This document shows, in pieces, positions 55,948-63,542 of a stretch of 64,000 nt of DNA. The DNA comes from Paramesorhizobium deserti (lineage in GTDB: Bacteria; Pseudomonadota; Alphaproteobacteria; Rhizobiales; Rhizobiaceae): positions 1-64,000 of the forward strand of contig NZ_LNTU01000001.1 of NCBI RefSeq assembly GCF_001558695.1, written 5' to 3'. Each line of letters begins with the position of its first letter. Within the stretch, counting starts at the first letter, position 1. The position numbers and the translations under genes are program-made. The notes beneath the pieces were generated by a model. The model was not told where the DNA came from, did no database searches, and saw only the letters and a program-made list of their open reading frames with translations.

Positions 55948-56819
55948 GGCACCAGCGGGCCTCCGTCGAATTCATCACCGCCGCTGACGTAAGCATAAGC
56001 CGCATCATTGCCGGGCAGATGCGGGAAGCCGCGAAAGCTGACGCCGTTGGCGAATTTCGCCTTGCATTGCGCGAAGCTCTTGTCGCAGCCGGCGATGATG
56101 CGGAACGTGTCGCCGACCGCCACGGGGTCCGTCGGGATATCGCGCAGCGCGATGCGGTTTGCCGCATGGCTGACGACGACCGTCGTCCGTCCCGCATTCG
56201 CCCCGCTATCCCAAGTCAGGTGGCCATTGTCGAACCAGCCGGACCGGAAATGCTCAAGACCGGTTACGAGAAAGGCGGCGTCATCGGTCTGGATCACCCG
56301 CCCTTCCGCAAAATAACGCGGATCGGCGGCGTTGACGCCGCAGCGCCGGTCGCCCAATTCCGCATCGCAATTGCGCATGACGCGGCGGCCATGGATCTTG
56401 TTGAGGCCGGCGGCGGCGCTTTTCAGCTCGGCGGTGAACTTGCCGTCGGAGCACGCGATCTTGCCTATGCCCGAGCGGCGCAGCAGGACGTTGTCTCCCG
56501 GCAAGGACCAGTTGACGAGATAGGTCTCGACCGTCGCACCATCATAAAGACCGCGCTCGATATCCGCCCGGTCGATGGCGAGCGAAGAAAGCGCGCCTTC
56601 GATCTCGGCGCTATCGATGGAAAGGCCCAGCGCCGTCGCCGCCTCACTGCCGGTCATCCCCGTCTGCAGTTCGCACATGACATCCGAAACGAGCAGCGGC
56701 CGGTCATGGTCGGTGAAGCCTAGGGCGACACCGTCCTGCCGGCGGATGATCCAGGCGAAACAATGGGTTGTAACCGTCCTCTGCAGATGTGATTCAAGGG
56801 TTTTCGGAATGGGGATCAT
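55944..56819 (-). CDS. DUF2163/phage BR0599-type protein of the GTA (g13-like)
   Basis: 291 residues. An N-terminal DUF2163 domain begins CFAWIIRRQDGVALGFTDHD, and the C-terminal BR0599 motif is CDKSFAQCKAKFANG with FRGFPHLPGND. Cysteine residues (RRVMRNCDAELGDRRCGV) may bind metal in the hub. It belongs to the tail tip hub of RcGTA. Its stop overlaps g14. Confidence 0.92.
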   Translation of the reverse strand: MIPIPKTLESHLQRTVTTHCFAWIIRRQDGVALGFTDHDRPLLVSDVMCELQTGMTGSEAATALGLSIDSAEIEGALSSLAIDRADIERGLYDGATVETYLVNWSLPGDNVLLRRSGIGKIACSDGKFTAELKSAAAGLNKIHGRRVMRNCDAELGDRRCGVNAADPRYFAEGRVIQTDDAAFLVTGLEHFRSGWFDNGHLTWDSGANAGRTTVVVSHAANRIALRDIPTDPVAVGDTFRIIAGCDKSFAQCKAKFANGVSFRGFPHLPGNDAAYAYVSGGDEFDGGPLVP

Positions 56820-56851
56820 GATGGGAGCCTTTCATATTGTAGGCATCGCTC

Positions 56852-56965
56852 GCCCCCTCTGCCCTGCCGGGCATCTCCCTATTCCTCTGTCGTCATCCTC
56901 GGGCTTGACCCGAGGATGACAATGGGAGGTGCGGGAGATGGCCGGCAGGCCACAGGGTGTAACAG
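56852..56965. repeat. Type-2 repeat ends enclosing one type-1 palindrome
   Basis: CGCCCCCTCTGCCCTGCCGGGC at the left and GGAGATGGCCGGCAGGCCAC at the right are type-2 ends. Between them is a single type-1 palindrome (56890-56920). It separates g12 and g13. Confidence 0.75.
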
Positions 56966-56974
56966 CACTCCCGC

Positions 56975-57592
56975 TTAGGTTTTCACCTCGATGATCGGGA
57001 TCGAAGGTATCTCACCGGCCTGGAACGAGGCGATGCTGGCGGTGAGCCGGTCGGTATCGAAGCGCACCGCGACATCGAAGACAAAGCCGGCGGTGACAGA
57101 GGCCCCATTGGGCGGGATGGCGTCTGGGGCGAAGGTCACGATGCCGGTCAGGCTATCGACGGTGAACGCCTCCCCTTCCACCATCTCCACCCCGGCGACG
57201 GCAATCCTGACCATTTCGGCGACCGGCTTGGTGACCGGGCGGACATAGGCTCCCTTGCCGTAGTGCTTGACCAGCTGGAAATCGGCCGTGACGCCGTCAC
57301 CCGTGCCAATCAGTTCATCATCCGCCTCCTGATCGAACGGATCGCGGAAGCGGAAGGCGTGGAGCGAGCCATGCCGCGCCTCGAAGAAGGCGAGCACCTC
57401 CCGGAGGTCCTGCAGCGAACGCAACCCCGTGCCGACATCGAAATGCCGGCGCGACTGCGCCCAGCGCGCATTGCGCTTCTCATGGCCCGATGTGAGCGTG
57501 ACGATCTCGTTGCGCCATTCCGGCCCTCCCGTTGCGCCGAAGGAGACGCCGAGGGGAAAGCGCACGTCGTGGAAGGAAGAAATTTCGGCCAT
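56975..57592 (-). CDS. DUF2460 protein of the GTA (g12-like)
   Basis: 205 residues from the ATG at 57592; a GTG at 57601 is possible. The family signature FHDVRFPLGVSFGATGGPEWRNEIVTL region opens the protein, followed by HGSLHAFRFRDPFDQE and ITFAPDAIPPNGASVTAGFVFDVAVRFDTD-like residues. It is a distal tail protein. It overlaps the g11 stop only if the GTG is used; the ATG leaves a gap of five bases. Confidence 0.93.
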   Translation of the reverse strand: MAEISSFHDVRFPLGVSFGATGGPEWRNEIVTLTSGHEKRNARWAQSRRHFDVGTGLRSLQDLREVLAFFEARHGSLHAFRFRDPFDQEADDELIGTGDGVTADFQLVKHYGKGAYVRPVTKPVAEMVRIAVAGVEMVEGEAFTVDSLTGIVTFAPDAIPPNGASVTAGFVFDVAVRFDTDRLTASIASFQAGEIPSIPIIEVKT

Positions 57593-57597
57593 GATGT

Positions 57598-58146
57598 TCA
57601 CAAGCTCCTTGTTCCACGCCGGGCGGCCCGCGCCAGCATGCCCGACACCTGCGCCTCCGATTTGCGGAAGGAGGCGGCATCCGGCGTCGATACATTGAAG
57701 ACGACCTGCATCGGCTTTGTCCTGCCGCCCGCCGCCACGCCGAGCCGGCCATCCGCGCCACGGGCGAGCGGCAGGATCGCCTCCGCGCCCGCCTCGCCGG
57801 TCAGCCCCAGCGAACCGCCGGCCATGCCGAAATAGGTGGGGCTCGACACGACGCCGCCCTTGGCGAAGGGCGTGACGCCGCCCAGGCCGCCAAGCAGGCC
57901 GGAGAAGAGCGACGACATAAGCCCCTGCAGCGGCTTCATGCCGGCATCCAGCGCCAGCCCCGCCAGATTGGTCGCAAGTCCGCGCAATACGTCGTCGAGG
58001 CTCCGCCCGCTGACGGCCGCTCCCTTCAACGCCGCCGTCAGGCTGGCCCCGAACCGGCCGGACTTCTTCTGCAGATCGTCGAGCGCGCGATCAAAGGCGC
58101 TGGTATCGGCGTCGATCGCGACCGTCACATTCTCGGTTTCTGTCAT
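57598..58146 (-). CDS. Tail tape measure-like protein of the GTA (g11-like)
   Basis: 182 residues. The N-terminus DADTSAFDRALDDLQKKSG is a tape measure start, the middle has Gly/Leu-rich hydrophobic segments (LMSSLFSGLLGGLGG), and the C-terminus has FAKGGVVSSPTYFGMAGG and GEAGAEAILPL, found at the ends of phage tape measure proteins. The short length matches the short GTA tail. It follows the tail-chaperone frame by three bases. Confidence 0.9.
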   Translation of the reverse strand: MTETENVTVAIDADTSAFDRALDDLQKKSGRFGASLTAALKGAAVSGRSLDDVLRGLATNLAGLALDAGMKPLQGLMSSLFSGLLGGLGGVTPFAKGGVVSSPTYFGMAGGSLGLTGEAGAEAILPLARGADGRLGVAAGGRTKPMQVVFNVSTPDAASFRKSEAQVSGMLARAARRGTRSL

Positions 58147-58149
58147 GTC

Positions 58150-58356
58150 TCACCTGTCGGGAAATGCTTGGCAGAGGGCGTCGAACGCTTCGCGCGATGG
58201 CGCATTCGCCGCTCGTGCCGTGAGGCCCAAAGCCGCCGCCAGCTCGCGCGGCGTCATGGCCCAGAAGGTTTTTGGAGAAAGCCGCAGATGCCCCAGCCCC
58301 GCCTGCATGGCTGCATCCCAGGGAAATGGAGGTGCTGATTCAGCCGCGGCTCTTAA
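58150..58356 (-). CDS. Tail assembly chaperone-like frame (rcc01693/g10.1-like), no own start codon
   Basis: The frame carries PFPWDAAMQAGLGHLRLSPK and TFWAMTPRELAAALGL, the signature of the small tail chaperone family (phage_TAC_6/DUF2376). Between the upstream 58440 and this domain no ATG, GTG or TTG occurs in frame; the only ATG (58308) would cut off its first conserved residues and give 52 residues. The frame is -1 relative to g10 and is entered at AAACCCT just before the g10 stop. I therefore propose that it is made as a g10 fusion by -1 frameshifting, as in many tailed phages. Confidence 0.7.
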   Translation of the reverse strand, partial: LRAAAESAPPFPWDAAMQAGLGHLRLSPKTFWAMTPRELAAALGLTARAANAPSREAFDALCQAFPDR

Positions 58357-58700
58357 GGGTTTGGCGCAGAATCGCTTTCCGGCTTTGATGTCGTTCCGAA
58401 AGTGGCGGTCAAAAGCTCGCTGACGATGCGGGCAAAACCCGCCGCGCCGCCATCGGCCTGCATCCCGGCCACGTCTTCCTCGGTGACGCTGTGGCCGCCG
58501 CCGCGCAAGCCCGCCGTGATGATGCGCACCATGTCGCGCGCCGAAAGCCGGGCTGAGGAAAAACGTGCGATCAGCGCCGTCAGATCCTCCGCCTCGAAGG
58601 CCGCCTCCAGCTCGGCGAGGCTCCCAAGCGTCAGGCAGAGCGCCCATTCGCGACCATCGAGAACCGCCGCCACCTCGCCGCGATGCCGGTTCACCATCAT
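58353..58700 (-). CDS. GTA gp10-like tail protein
   Basis: 115 residues. NRHRGEVAAVLDGREWALC and LTLGSLAELEAAFEAEDL open the GTA_gp10 (PF11836) domain. The C-terminus ends ESDSAPNP. In phages the equivalent gene encodes the shorter tail assembly chaperone, consistent with frameshifting into the next frame. The start overlaps the tail protein stop by four bases. Confidence 0.9.
   Translation of the reverse strand: MMVNRHRGEVAAVLDGREWALCLTLGSLAELEAAFEAEDLTALIARFSSARLSARDMVRIITAGLRGGGHSVTEEDVAGMQADGGAAGFARIVSELLTATFGTTSKPESDSAPNP
58356..58362 (-). promoter_or_regulatory. Candidate -1 ribosomal frameshift site
   Basis: Read on the minus strand the heptamer is A-AAC-CCT, which fits X-XXY-YYZ in the g10 frame; after the slip the codons are AAA and CCC. 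The g10 stop TAA follows directly. C in the Y position is less usual than A or T, so efficiency is uncertain. Confidence 0.45.
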
Positions 58701-59110
58701 ATGAGCTCTCCGAAGGTGATCACGCCGGCCGATTCCAGCGCGATCTCGAAGGTGACCTCCGCATCGTGATTGCCGCCATATTCCAGCGCGGTGATCTGGA
58801 ACGGCCCGTCGAGCGTGCCGAAATCGGGCAGGATGATCCGCCAGGCGAGGATCTCGCCATTGAAGAAGGCGGCGCGGGTGAGCGCATCTGACGCGGCATC
58901 CCTAAAGATGCCGGAGCCGGTGACGGTGGCGCGCTGCACGCCGCTGCCGCCGAGCAACTGCCGCCACCGGCCGGCGGCATCGGCGTCGGTGACGTCGACC
59001 GTCTCGGCATTGAAGGCGATGCGCTTGGCGCGCAGGCCCGCGCAGGTTTCATATCCTCCGTCGGGACGGGCGAGCTTCAGCAATATGTCCTTGCCTCTCT
59101 GGGCGGGCAT
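58697..59110 (-). CDS. Major tail protein of the GTA (g9-like, TP901-1 family)
   Basis: 137 residues. AQRGKDILLKLA, then TCAGLRAKRIAFNAETVDVT and a central WRQLLGGSGVQRATVTGSG signature mark the major tail tube protein. It forms the tail tube. The gap to g8 (109 bp) contains a half type-2 repeat. The start is fixed by a preceding AAGGAGA. Confidence 0.93.
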   Translation of the reverse strand: MPAQRGKDILLKLARPDGGYETCAGLRAKRIAFNAETVDVTDADAAGRWRQLLGGSGVQRATVTGSGIFRDAASDALTRAAFFNGEILAWRIILPDFGTLDGPFQITALEYGGNHDAEVTFEIALESAGVITFGELI

Positions 59111-59144
59111 GGAGAGTTCTCCTTATAAGCGGAAGAATACGTTC

Positions 59145-59210
59145 CCCCTCCGGGCTACCGCCAATCTCCCCCTTGTGGGGGAGATACCCGGCAGGACAGA
59201 GGGGGGTGAT
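59145..59210. repeat. Half type-2 repeat between g9 and g8
   Basis: GCCAATCTCCCCCTTGTGGG then GGAGATACCCGGCAGGACAG and AGGGGGGT match the right part of the type-2 element. It occupies the g9-g8 gap. Confidence 0.75.
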
Positions 59211-59219
59211 TGAAGTGCG

Positions 59220-59627
59220 CTATGCTTGTTCCGTCACCGCACGATATCTCAGCAGCCCGTGATAACCGTCGCGCTCGTCATCATTGCGGGCCTGCGAATA
59301 TTGCAGCGCCATGTTGATGAGCCGGTGTCCGTCGAGCGTCAGGGCGGCCTGCGTTATCCGGGTGGCGATCAGCTCCATGATCTCCAGCACCTGCTTCCTG
59401 CCGCCGGCGCGCGCCCAGACATGGATGGTGAAGAGATGCTCGTCGCCAACCTCGCTGTCGGTGCTCCAGTCATAGACCGCGGTCTGGCCGAAGGTGACGT
59501 AAGGGAAGGCAGCGGCGGCCGGTATGTGATCGTAGATATTGGGCCCGCCCAGTTTCGCCGCCAGGGCAGCATCACCGGAAAGGGCGAGATAGACCGCCTT
59601 CTGCAGTTCCATATTGGCGCTCGTCAT
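59220..59627 (-). CDS. DUF3168 protein of the GTA (g8-like)
   Basis: 135 residues. LQKAVYLALSGDAALA and YDHIPAAAAFPYVTFG open the DUF3168 domain; the tail terminator-like fold continues with FTIHVWARAGGRKQVLEIM. Homologues of RcGTA g8 join tail and head. The start at 59627 has GGAAGGAAG upstream, and an internal ATG at 59612 is possible. Confidence 0.92.
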   Translation of the reverse strand: MTSANMELQKAVYLALSGDAALAAKLGGPNIYDHIPAAAAFPYVTFGQTAVYDWSTDSEVGDEHLFTIHVWARAGGRKQVLEIMELIATRITQAALTLDGHRLINMALQYSQARNDDERDGYHGLLRYRAVTEQA

Positions 59628-59805
59628 CGGTTTCGTCTTCCTTCCGTGCGTCCGTTCTCGGTTCCATCAGCCCTTCCCGCAGTTCTTTATTTTTGCGCAA
59701 GTCCGGACGGAAAACCGCTTCACACTTTTCCTGGACTTGCTCGACGCCACGCCAGCGCAAGCTGCGGATCAGGCCATCCATGGTGAGAGCCATAGAGAGC
59801 TTCAT
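59572..59805 (-). CDS. Small unrecognised gene between GTA g7 and g8
   Basis: 77 residues. The ATG at 59805 overlaps the g7 stop by four bases (ATGA), the same spacing as the other GTA junctions. The N-terminus MKLSMALTMDGLIRSLRWRG is followed by a charged helix (VQEKCEAVFRPDLRK) and acidic residues (DARKEDETDDERQYG). The 3' end overlaps g8 by 56 bases in another frame. I do not recognise the family. Confidence 0.55.
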   Translation of the reverse strand: MKLSMALTMDGLIRSLRWRGVEQVQEKCEAVFRPDLRKNKELREGLMEPRTDARKEDETDDERQYGTAEGGLSRPFR

Positions 59806-60137
59806 CGGCCCTCCTCCCTCACCCGAGCGAGACAATAGCGGCCGCTTTCATCGGGATCATGAACGGTGAGGATAGTGAAGCACCGCCCGCCCTTGCGCAG
59901 CCGCATGCCGCTCGCGATATCATCGCGAAAGCGCATCGTGATGCGGTGGGTGATCTCCTCGAGCGGCTGCGCTCCGAAGTACCGCACCGTATCGGAAACC
60001 GGCTCGATACGAGCCCAGAGGGTGGCGATCTCCTCCCATGTCTCCCTATAGCCGCCGATGCCGTCGGCAACTGGCCGGAGCCGTTCGAGCGCCAGTTCGC
60101 TCGTCAACCGCCCGGCATCGATGAAGACCGTGTTCAT
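59802..60137 (-). CDS. Head closure/head-tail adaptor of the GTA (g7-like)
   Basis: 111 residues. The start overlaps the g6 stop by four bases. GYRETWEEIATLWARIEP, EITHRITMRFRDDI and GRCFTILTVHDPDE are typical of the SPP1 gp16-type head closure family. It joins the connector to the tail. Confidence 0.93.
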   Translation of the reverse strand: MNTVFIDAGRLTSELALERLRPVADGIGGYRETWEEIATLWARIEPVSDTVRYFGAQPLEEITHRITMRFRDDIASGMRLRKGGRCFTILTVHDPDESGRYCLARVREEGR

Positions 60138-60700
60138 AGCGAAACCCTGCGCCAGATATCGACGAGGCGGTCGAAGGCCGGCGGGAAGGAGACCGGCTGC
60201 GCCTCACCGTCGAACGCACCGCGAAACTCGTAGAGATGGGCGGTGAGCGTCAGGATGGCGTGCTTCAGGCTATCTGGCACATCCGCGCCGGTTTCGCCGA
60301 AACCCGCCACGAAATCGATCTCCAGCCCGCCGAGTGCGGACGATCCCGCACGCGGGCTGAGATAGAGCCGCTGCGGCCGCGAGCCCTTGTGCAAATGGCG
60401 CTCGCCCGCGCCGATCGCCGCCGGCGTGCCGTCGGGCTCGTATGCGCGAATTTCCACGATTTCCCGCACGGGATAGCGGAAGAGCGCGATGCGGCCCGAG
60501 CGCGGCCAGCGGTCGAGATGGAGCCGCCAGGTCTGGTCGATCAGCGCCAGCCCCGTTTGGGCTTCCACCACCTCGCGCGCCGTGCGCAGGAGCTGCTCGA
60601 TAACGGCGTCCTCGCTAGTGGAGGAAATCTTGAGAAAAGCGCGCGCGTCGGCGAGCGTCACCGGCTCTGCCGCCGGCGGCGTGATCAAATGCATGGTCAT
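60134..60700 (-). CDS. Head-tail connector of the GTA (g6-like, phiE125 gp8 family)
   Basis: 188 residues. ITPPAAEPVTLADARAFLKI and AREVVEAQTGLALIDQTW open the family signature; the C-terminal helix is PDSLKHAILTLTAHLYEFRG. It is an adaptor ring protein bound to the portal. The 340-bp gap to the capsid gene contains the nested repeats. Confidence 0.93.
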   Translation of the reverse strand: MTMHLITPPAAEPVTLADARAFLKISSTSEDAVIEQLLRTAREVVEAQTGLALIDQTWRLHLDRWPRSGRIALFRYPVREIVEIRAYEPDGTPAAIGAGERHLHKGSRPQRLYLSPRAGSSALGGLEIDFVAGFGETGADVPDSLKHAILTLTAHLYEFRGAFDGEAQPVSFPPAFDRLVDIWRRVSL

Positions 60701-60744
60701 GGGGAAGTCCTTGGAGTGTTCAGGTAAAAACGTCGGCGGGACAA

Positions 60745-61006
60745 CGCCCCCTCTGGCCTGCCGGCCATCTTTCGCCTGCTATCGTCGTCATCCTCGGGCT
60801 TGACCCGAGGATCCATGGCAAGGGAGCGGAAGCGGTACTGTTACCTGCACCGGGATAGTGGATCGTCAGTCCGGATACGTTATCCGCTAACTGGAATGCA
60901 TCGATGTAGCGAGAAGGTCAGCGCCCCTCAGCCGTGGATCCTCGGGTCAAGCCCGAGGATGACGACTGGAGGGGCGGCGGAGATGTCCGGCAGGACAGAG
61001 GGGGCG
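60745..61006. repeat. Type-1 element nested inside a type-2 element
   Basis: Type-2 ends are at 60745-60772 (CGCCCCCTCTGGCCTGCCGG) and 60979-61006 (GGAGATGTCCGGCAGGACAG). Between them lies a complete type-1 element (60782-60966), with inverted palindromes at 60784-60817 and 60932-60964. The 340-bp capsid-g6 gap contains no gene. Confidence 0.85.
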
Positions 61007-61040
61007 CTGTCCTGCCAGCGTTTCTATTTAGCAATCTGCC

Positions 61041-62300
61041 TCAATCCCCGAACTTCAACAGCTTGATCGCATCGAAATCCTGGACGCCTCCCCCGACGCG
61101 CTTGGTCGTATAGAACAGCACATAGGGCTTGGCGGAATAGGGATCGCGCAGGACGCGGACGCCGGTGCGGTCGACGACCAGATAGCCGCGGGCGAAATCG
61201 CCGAAGGCGATGGCGCAGGCATCCGCCGCCATATCCGGCATGTCCTCGGCCTCGACAAGGCCGAAGCCCATCAGCGAGGCCTTGCCGCCCAGGGCCGCCG
61301 GCGGCTGCCAGAGATAATTGCCGTCGCGGTCCTTGAGCTTCCGCAGCGCGCTCTGCGTCTTGCGGTTCATCACCCAGGTCGCGTTCTGGCGATAGCCGGA
61401 TTTCAGGGAATAGACGAGGTCGATCAGCACGTCGGAAGCGTCTTCCGCCGGCAGCGCGCCGGCGACGCCGGTGGCGATCGTCCCAAGCCTGCCCCATTGC
61501 CAGTCCGCTTCCTCGACGGTCGCATAATTCAGAAGCCCGCGCGGCTTGTTGACGCCGTCGCCATTGACGAAGGCGGCGCTTTCCTGCTCGGCGAAGGCGG
61601 TCTCCACTTCCGACGATATCCACTGCTCGACATCGACCGCCGCATCATCGAGAAGCGAGGCGGTGGCGGCCGGCATGGCGTAGAGCTCCATCGTCGGGAA
61701 CTGCAGCTCGGCAAGCACGCCCGACGCGGTTTCCGGGCGCGCGTCCGTCTCGCCGACCCAGCCGACCGCGGGACCGCTGACCGAGAACGGCTTCTTCAGC
61801 ACCGCGCCGGAGACCTGACGCACCGAAGCAATGGAGCGGATAGGCGAAAGGCCGGCAAGCCGCCTGCCGATCTCGGTCTCGATCTCCGGCGGCACCAGAT
61901 AGCCGCCATCGGGACCGGAGCCATAGGAATGGGCCTTCGCCTCCAGCCCGCGCAGCGCCTGCTCGTCGCCCCGGCGGACATAGGTTTCGAAGGCGTTCTT
62001 GTGTTCGAGCGAGGCAGCCGGGTTTCCGCGCCCCAGCGCCGGACGAGCCTGCTTCAGGAGCATCTGATCGAGCGCCTGCTTCTGCTCCTCCAGGCTGCGG
62101 TTGATGCGGTCGACCTTCTCGACGGTCAGCACATCGGGACCCATGCGCTTCTCGATCTCAACCAGCCGCTCGTCATTGGCCTGCTTGAAGGCGTCGAAGG
62201 CCGACATGAACTCGTCGAAGGCCTCGGCCACGTCCTGCGCATTGCCGAGCGCCTTGATCTCGACGCCCTTCTTCTCGGATGGAATAGTGTCTTCCTGCAT
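61041..62300 (-). CDS. HK97-type major capsid protein of the GTA (g5-like)
   Basis: 419 residues. A coiled scaffold-like N-terminus (about 10-85, with DEFMSAFDAFKQANDERLVE) is followed by the capsid fold beginning GLEAKAHSYGSGPDGGYLVPPE near 135, RRLAGLSPIRSIASVR, and ending VRVLRDPYSAKPYVLFYTTKRVGG. The N-terminal part is removed by the g4 protease. The start touches the g4 stop by one base. Confidence 0.95.
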   Translation of the reverse strand: MQEDTIPSEKKGVEIKALGNAQDVAEAFDEFMSAFDAFKQANDERLVEIEKRMGPDVLTVEKVDRINRSLEEQKQALDQMLLKQARPALGRGNPAASLEHKNAFETYVRRGDEQALRGLEAKAHSYGSGPDGGYLVPPEIETEIGRRLAGLSPIRSIASVRQVSGAVLKKPFSVSGPAVGWVGETDARPETASGVLAELQFPTMELYAMPAATASLLDDAAVDVEQWISSEVETAFAEQESAAFVNGDGVNKPRGLLNYATVEEADWQWGRLGTIATGVAGALPAEDASDVLIDLVYSLKSGYRQNATWVMNRKTQSALRKLKDRDGNYLWQPPAALGGKASLMGFGLVEAEDMPDMAADACAIAFGDFARGYLVVDRTGVRVLRDPYSAKPYVLFYTTKRVGGGVQDFDAIKLLKFGD

Positions 62301-62881
62301 TATCGTTCCTTCTTGTGAAATTTACCGGCGGCGGCGCGGATGCGCCTGGCCAGCGTTGCGAATTCCCTTGTTGTCGGCAGCCTCCCCCGCTTGACGTTTG
62401 CGATGCGGGCGGAAGGCAGCATGGGGAAGGTGACCACCGAGATTTCCCAGAGATCGGCCTCGACGATGCGGCGGATGCCGGTCCGCGTCTCCTTGCGCGC
62501 ACGCACGGTGCGAAAGCCGACGGAAAGCCCGTCAAGGGCGCCGCTGCGCATCAGCTCCAGCGCGTCGCGCGCCCGGGGCACGCCCTTGGCCAGGCGGCCT
62601 TCCACATAGAGGCCACGCACATCTTCCCTGATCACGGTCCAGACGCCGATCGGCTCGTTGGCATCATGCTGCCACAGCATGCGGATGCCCGACGTGCCGC
62701 GCACCTTCAGCGATTTTGCAAAAGCGCCCAGCTCGATGACGTCCCGGCCGAGATCCACCTCGCCGAAGAGGCTGGCATAGCCGGAAAAGCTGCCGTCGAT
62801 TTCCACCTGTTCAAGCGCCAGCCCGGCCAGTTTCGTCTCAAGCTGCAATTTCGGCCGCAGCCTGGCCTGGTCAGCCCTCAT
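62300..62881 (-). CDS. HK97 prohead protease of the GTA (g4-like)
   Basis: 193 residues from the ATG at 62881, preferred because GGAAGGTCCGTG precedes it. DGSFSGYASLFGEVDLGRDV, then MLWQHDANEPIG (catalytic His near 71) and GALDGLSVGFRTV (Ser near 119) are the U35 serine protease signature. It matures the capsid protein. The stop overlaps the capsid start by one base. Confidence 0.94.
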   Translation of the reverse strand: MRADQARLRPKLQLETKLAGLALEQVEIDGSFSGYASLFGEVDLGRDVIELGAFAKSLKVRGTSGIRMLWQHDANEPIGVWTVIREDVRGLYVEGRLAKGVPRARDALELMRSGALDGLSVGFRTVRARKETRTGIRRIVEADLWEISVVTFPMLPSARIANVKRGRLPTTREFATLARRIRAAAGKFHKKER

Positions 62882-63245
62882 CACGGACCTTCCTTTCCTG
62901 TCGTTCTGGAATGAAATCGGGAAGCGGCGCGGCCTTCATGCGCTCGGCGAAGCGGTTGAAGATGCCGAGCGCCGACCAGGCGGCGAGGCTTGCGGCGGCC
63001 GATCCCATCAGCATCAGCTCCGCCTTGCCGAGACTGCCGTCGATGGCGAGCTCCTCGGCGATCTTCACGCCCGCCGCGCCGCCAAAGACGAGGCCGCAGA
63101 TGATGCCGACGGCGAAACGGATCGCCGCCTCCTGCTTGCCCTTGGGCAGCATATAGGCGAGCGACACGGCGGAACCGGCAACCGCGCCTGCGGCCTTCGC
63201 CAGCAACACCCACGCCGTATCGCCCATTTCCTGAAACGCGCTCAT
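62871..63245 (-). CDS. DUF6107-like small membrane protein in the GTA cluster (g3.5-like)
   Basis: 124 residues from the ATG at 63245, after GGAGACCCCC; the open frame upstream reads through a type-1 repeat and is discarded. Three hydrophobic segments (about 15-31, 40-60 and 73-95) alternate with charged loops (MLPKGKQEAAIR). Similar proteins are found between portal and protease genes in rhizobial GTA clusters. The function is unknown. Confidence 0.75.
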   Translation of the reverse strand: MSAFQEMGDTAWVLLAKAAGAVAGSAVSLAYMLPKGKQEAAIRFAVGIICGLVFGGAAGVKIAEELAIDGSLGKAELMLMGSAAASLAAWSALGIFNRFAERMKAAPLPDFIPERQERKVRDEG

Positions 63246-63304
63246 GGGGGTCTCCATTCCTAAGGATCGGATGTCGCGGGACAGCGCCCACTTGGGCATT
63301 CCCT

Positions 63305-63492
63305 CTATCGTCGTCATCCTCGGGCTTGACCCGAGGATCCACGGCAAGGGGCGGAAACGGCATTATCGTCCGCAACGGAATTACGAATGGCCAGCCCGGA
63401 TATTGATCGTACTTGCAAGCTGGAACGAGTCGATGGGCACGCAGGTAGCGCTCCTCAGCCGTGGATCCTCGGGTCAAGCCCGAGGATGACGA
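63305..63492. repeat. Type-1 element, about 185 bp, between portal and g3.5
   Basis: Inverted palindromes at 63308-63343 and 63458-63490 flank an interior that matches those of 44068 (on the other strand) and 60782 (GGCAAGGGGCGGAAACGG and CTCAGCCGTGGATCCTC at the end). The 297-bp gap between portal and g3.5 contains nothing else. Confidence 0.88.
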
Positions 63493-63542
63493 TTGGATAG
63501 ATGGAGTCGCCAATATCCCGCCACAGCACCTGCCAATGGCTG

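Noticed and set aside
2109-63492. CRISPR arrays from the repeated palindromes
   Set aside because: Copies are dispersed, arranged in inverted pairs, and lack regular spacers and cas genes.
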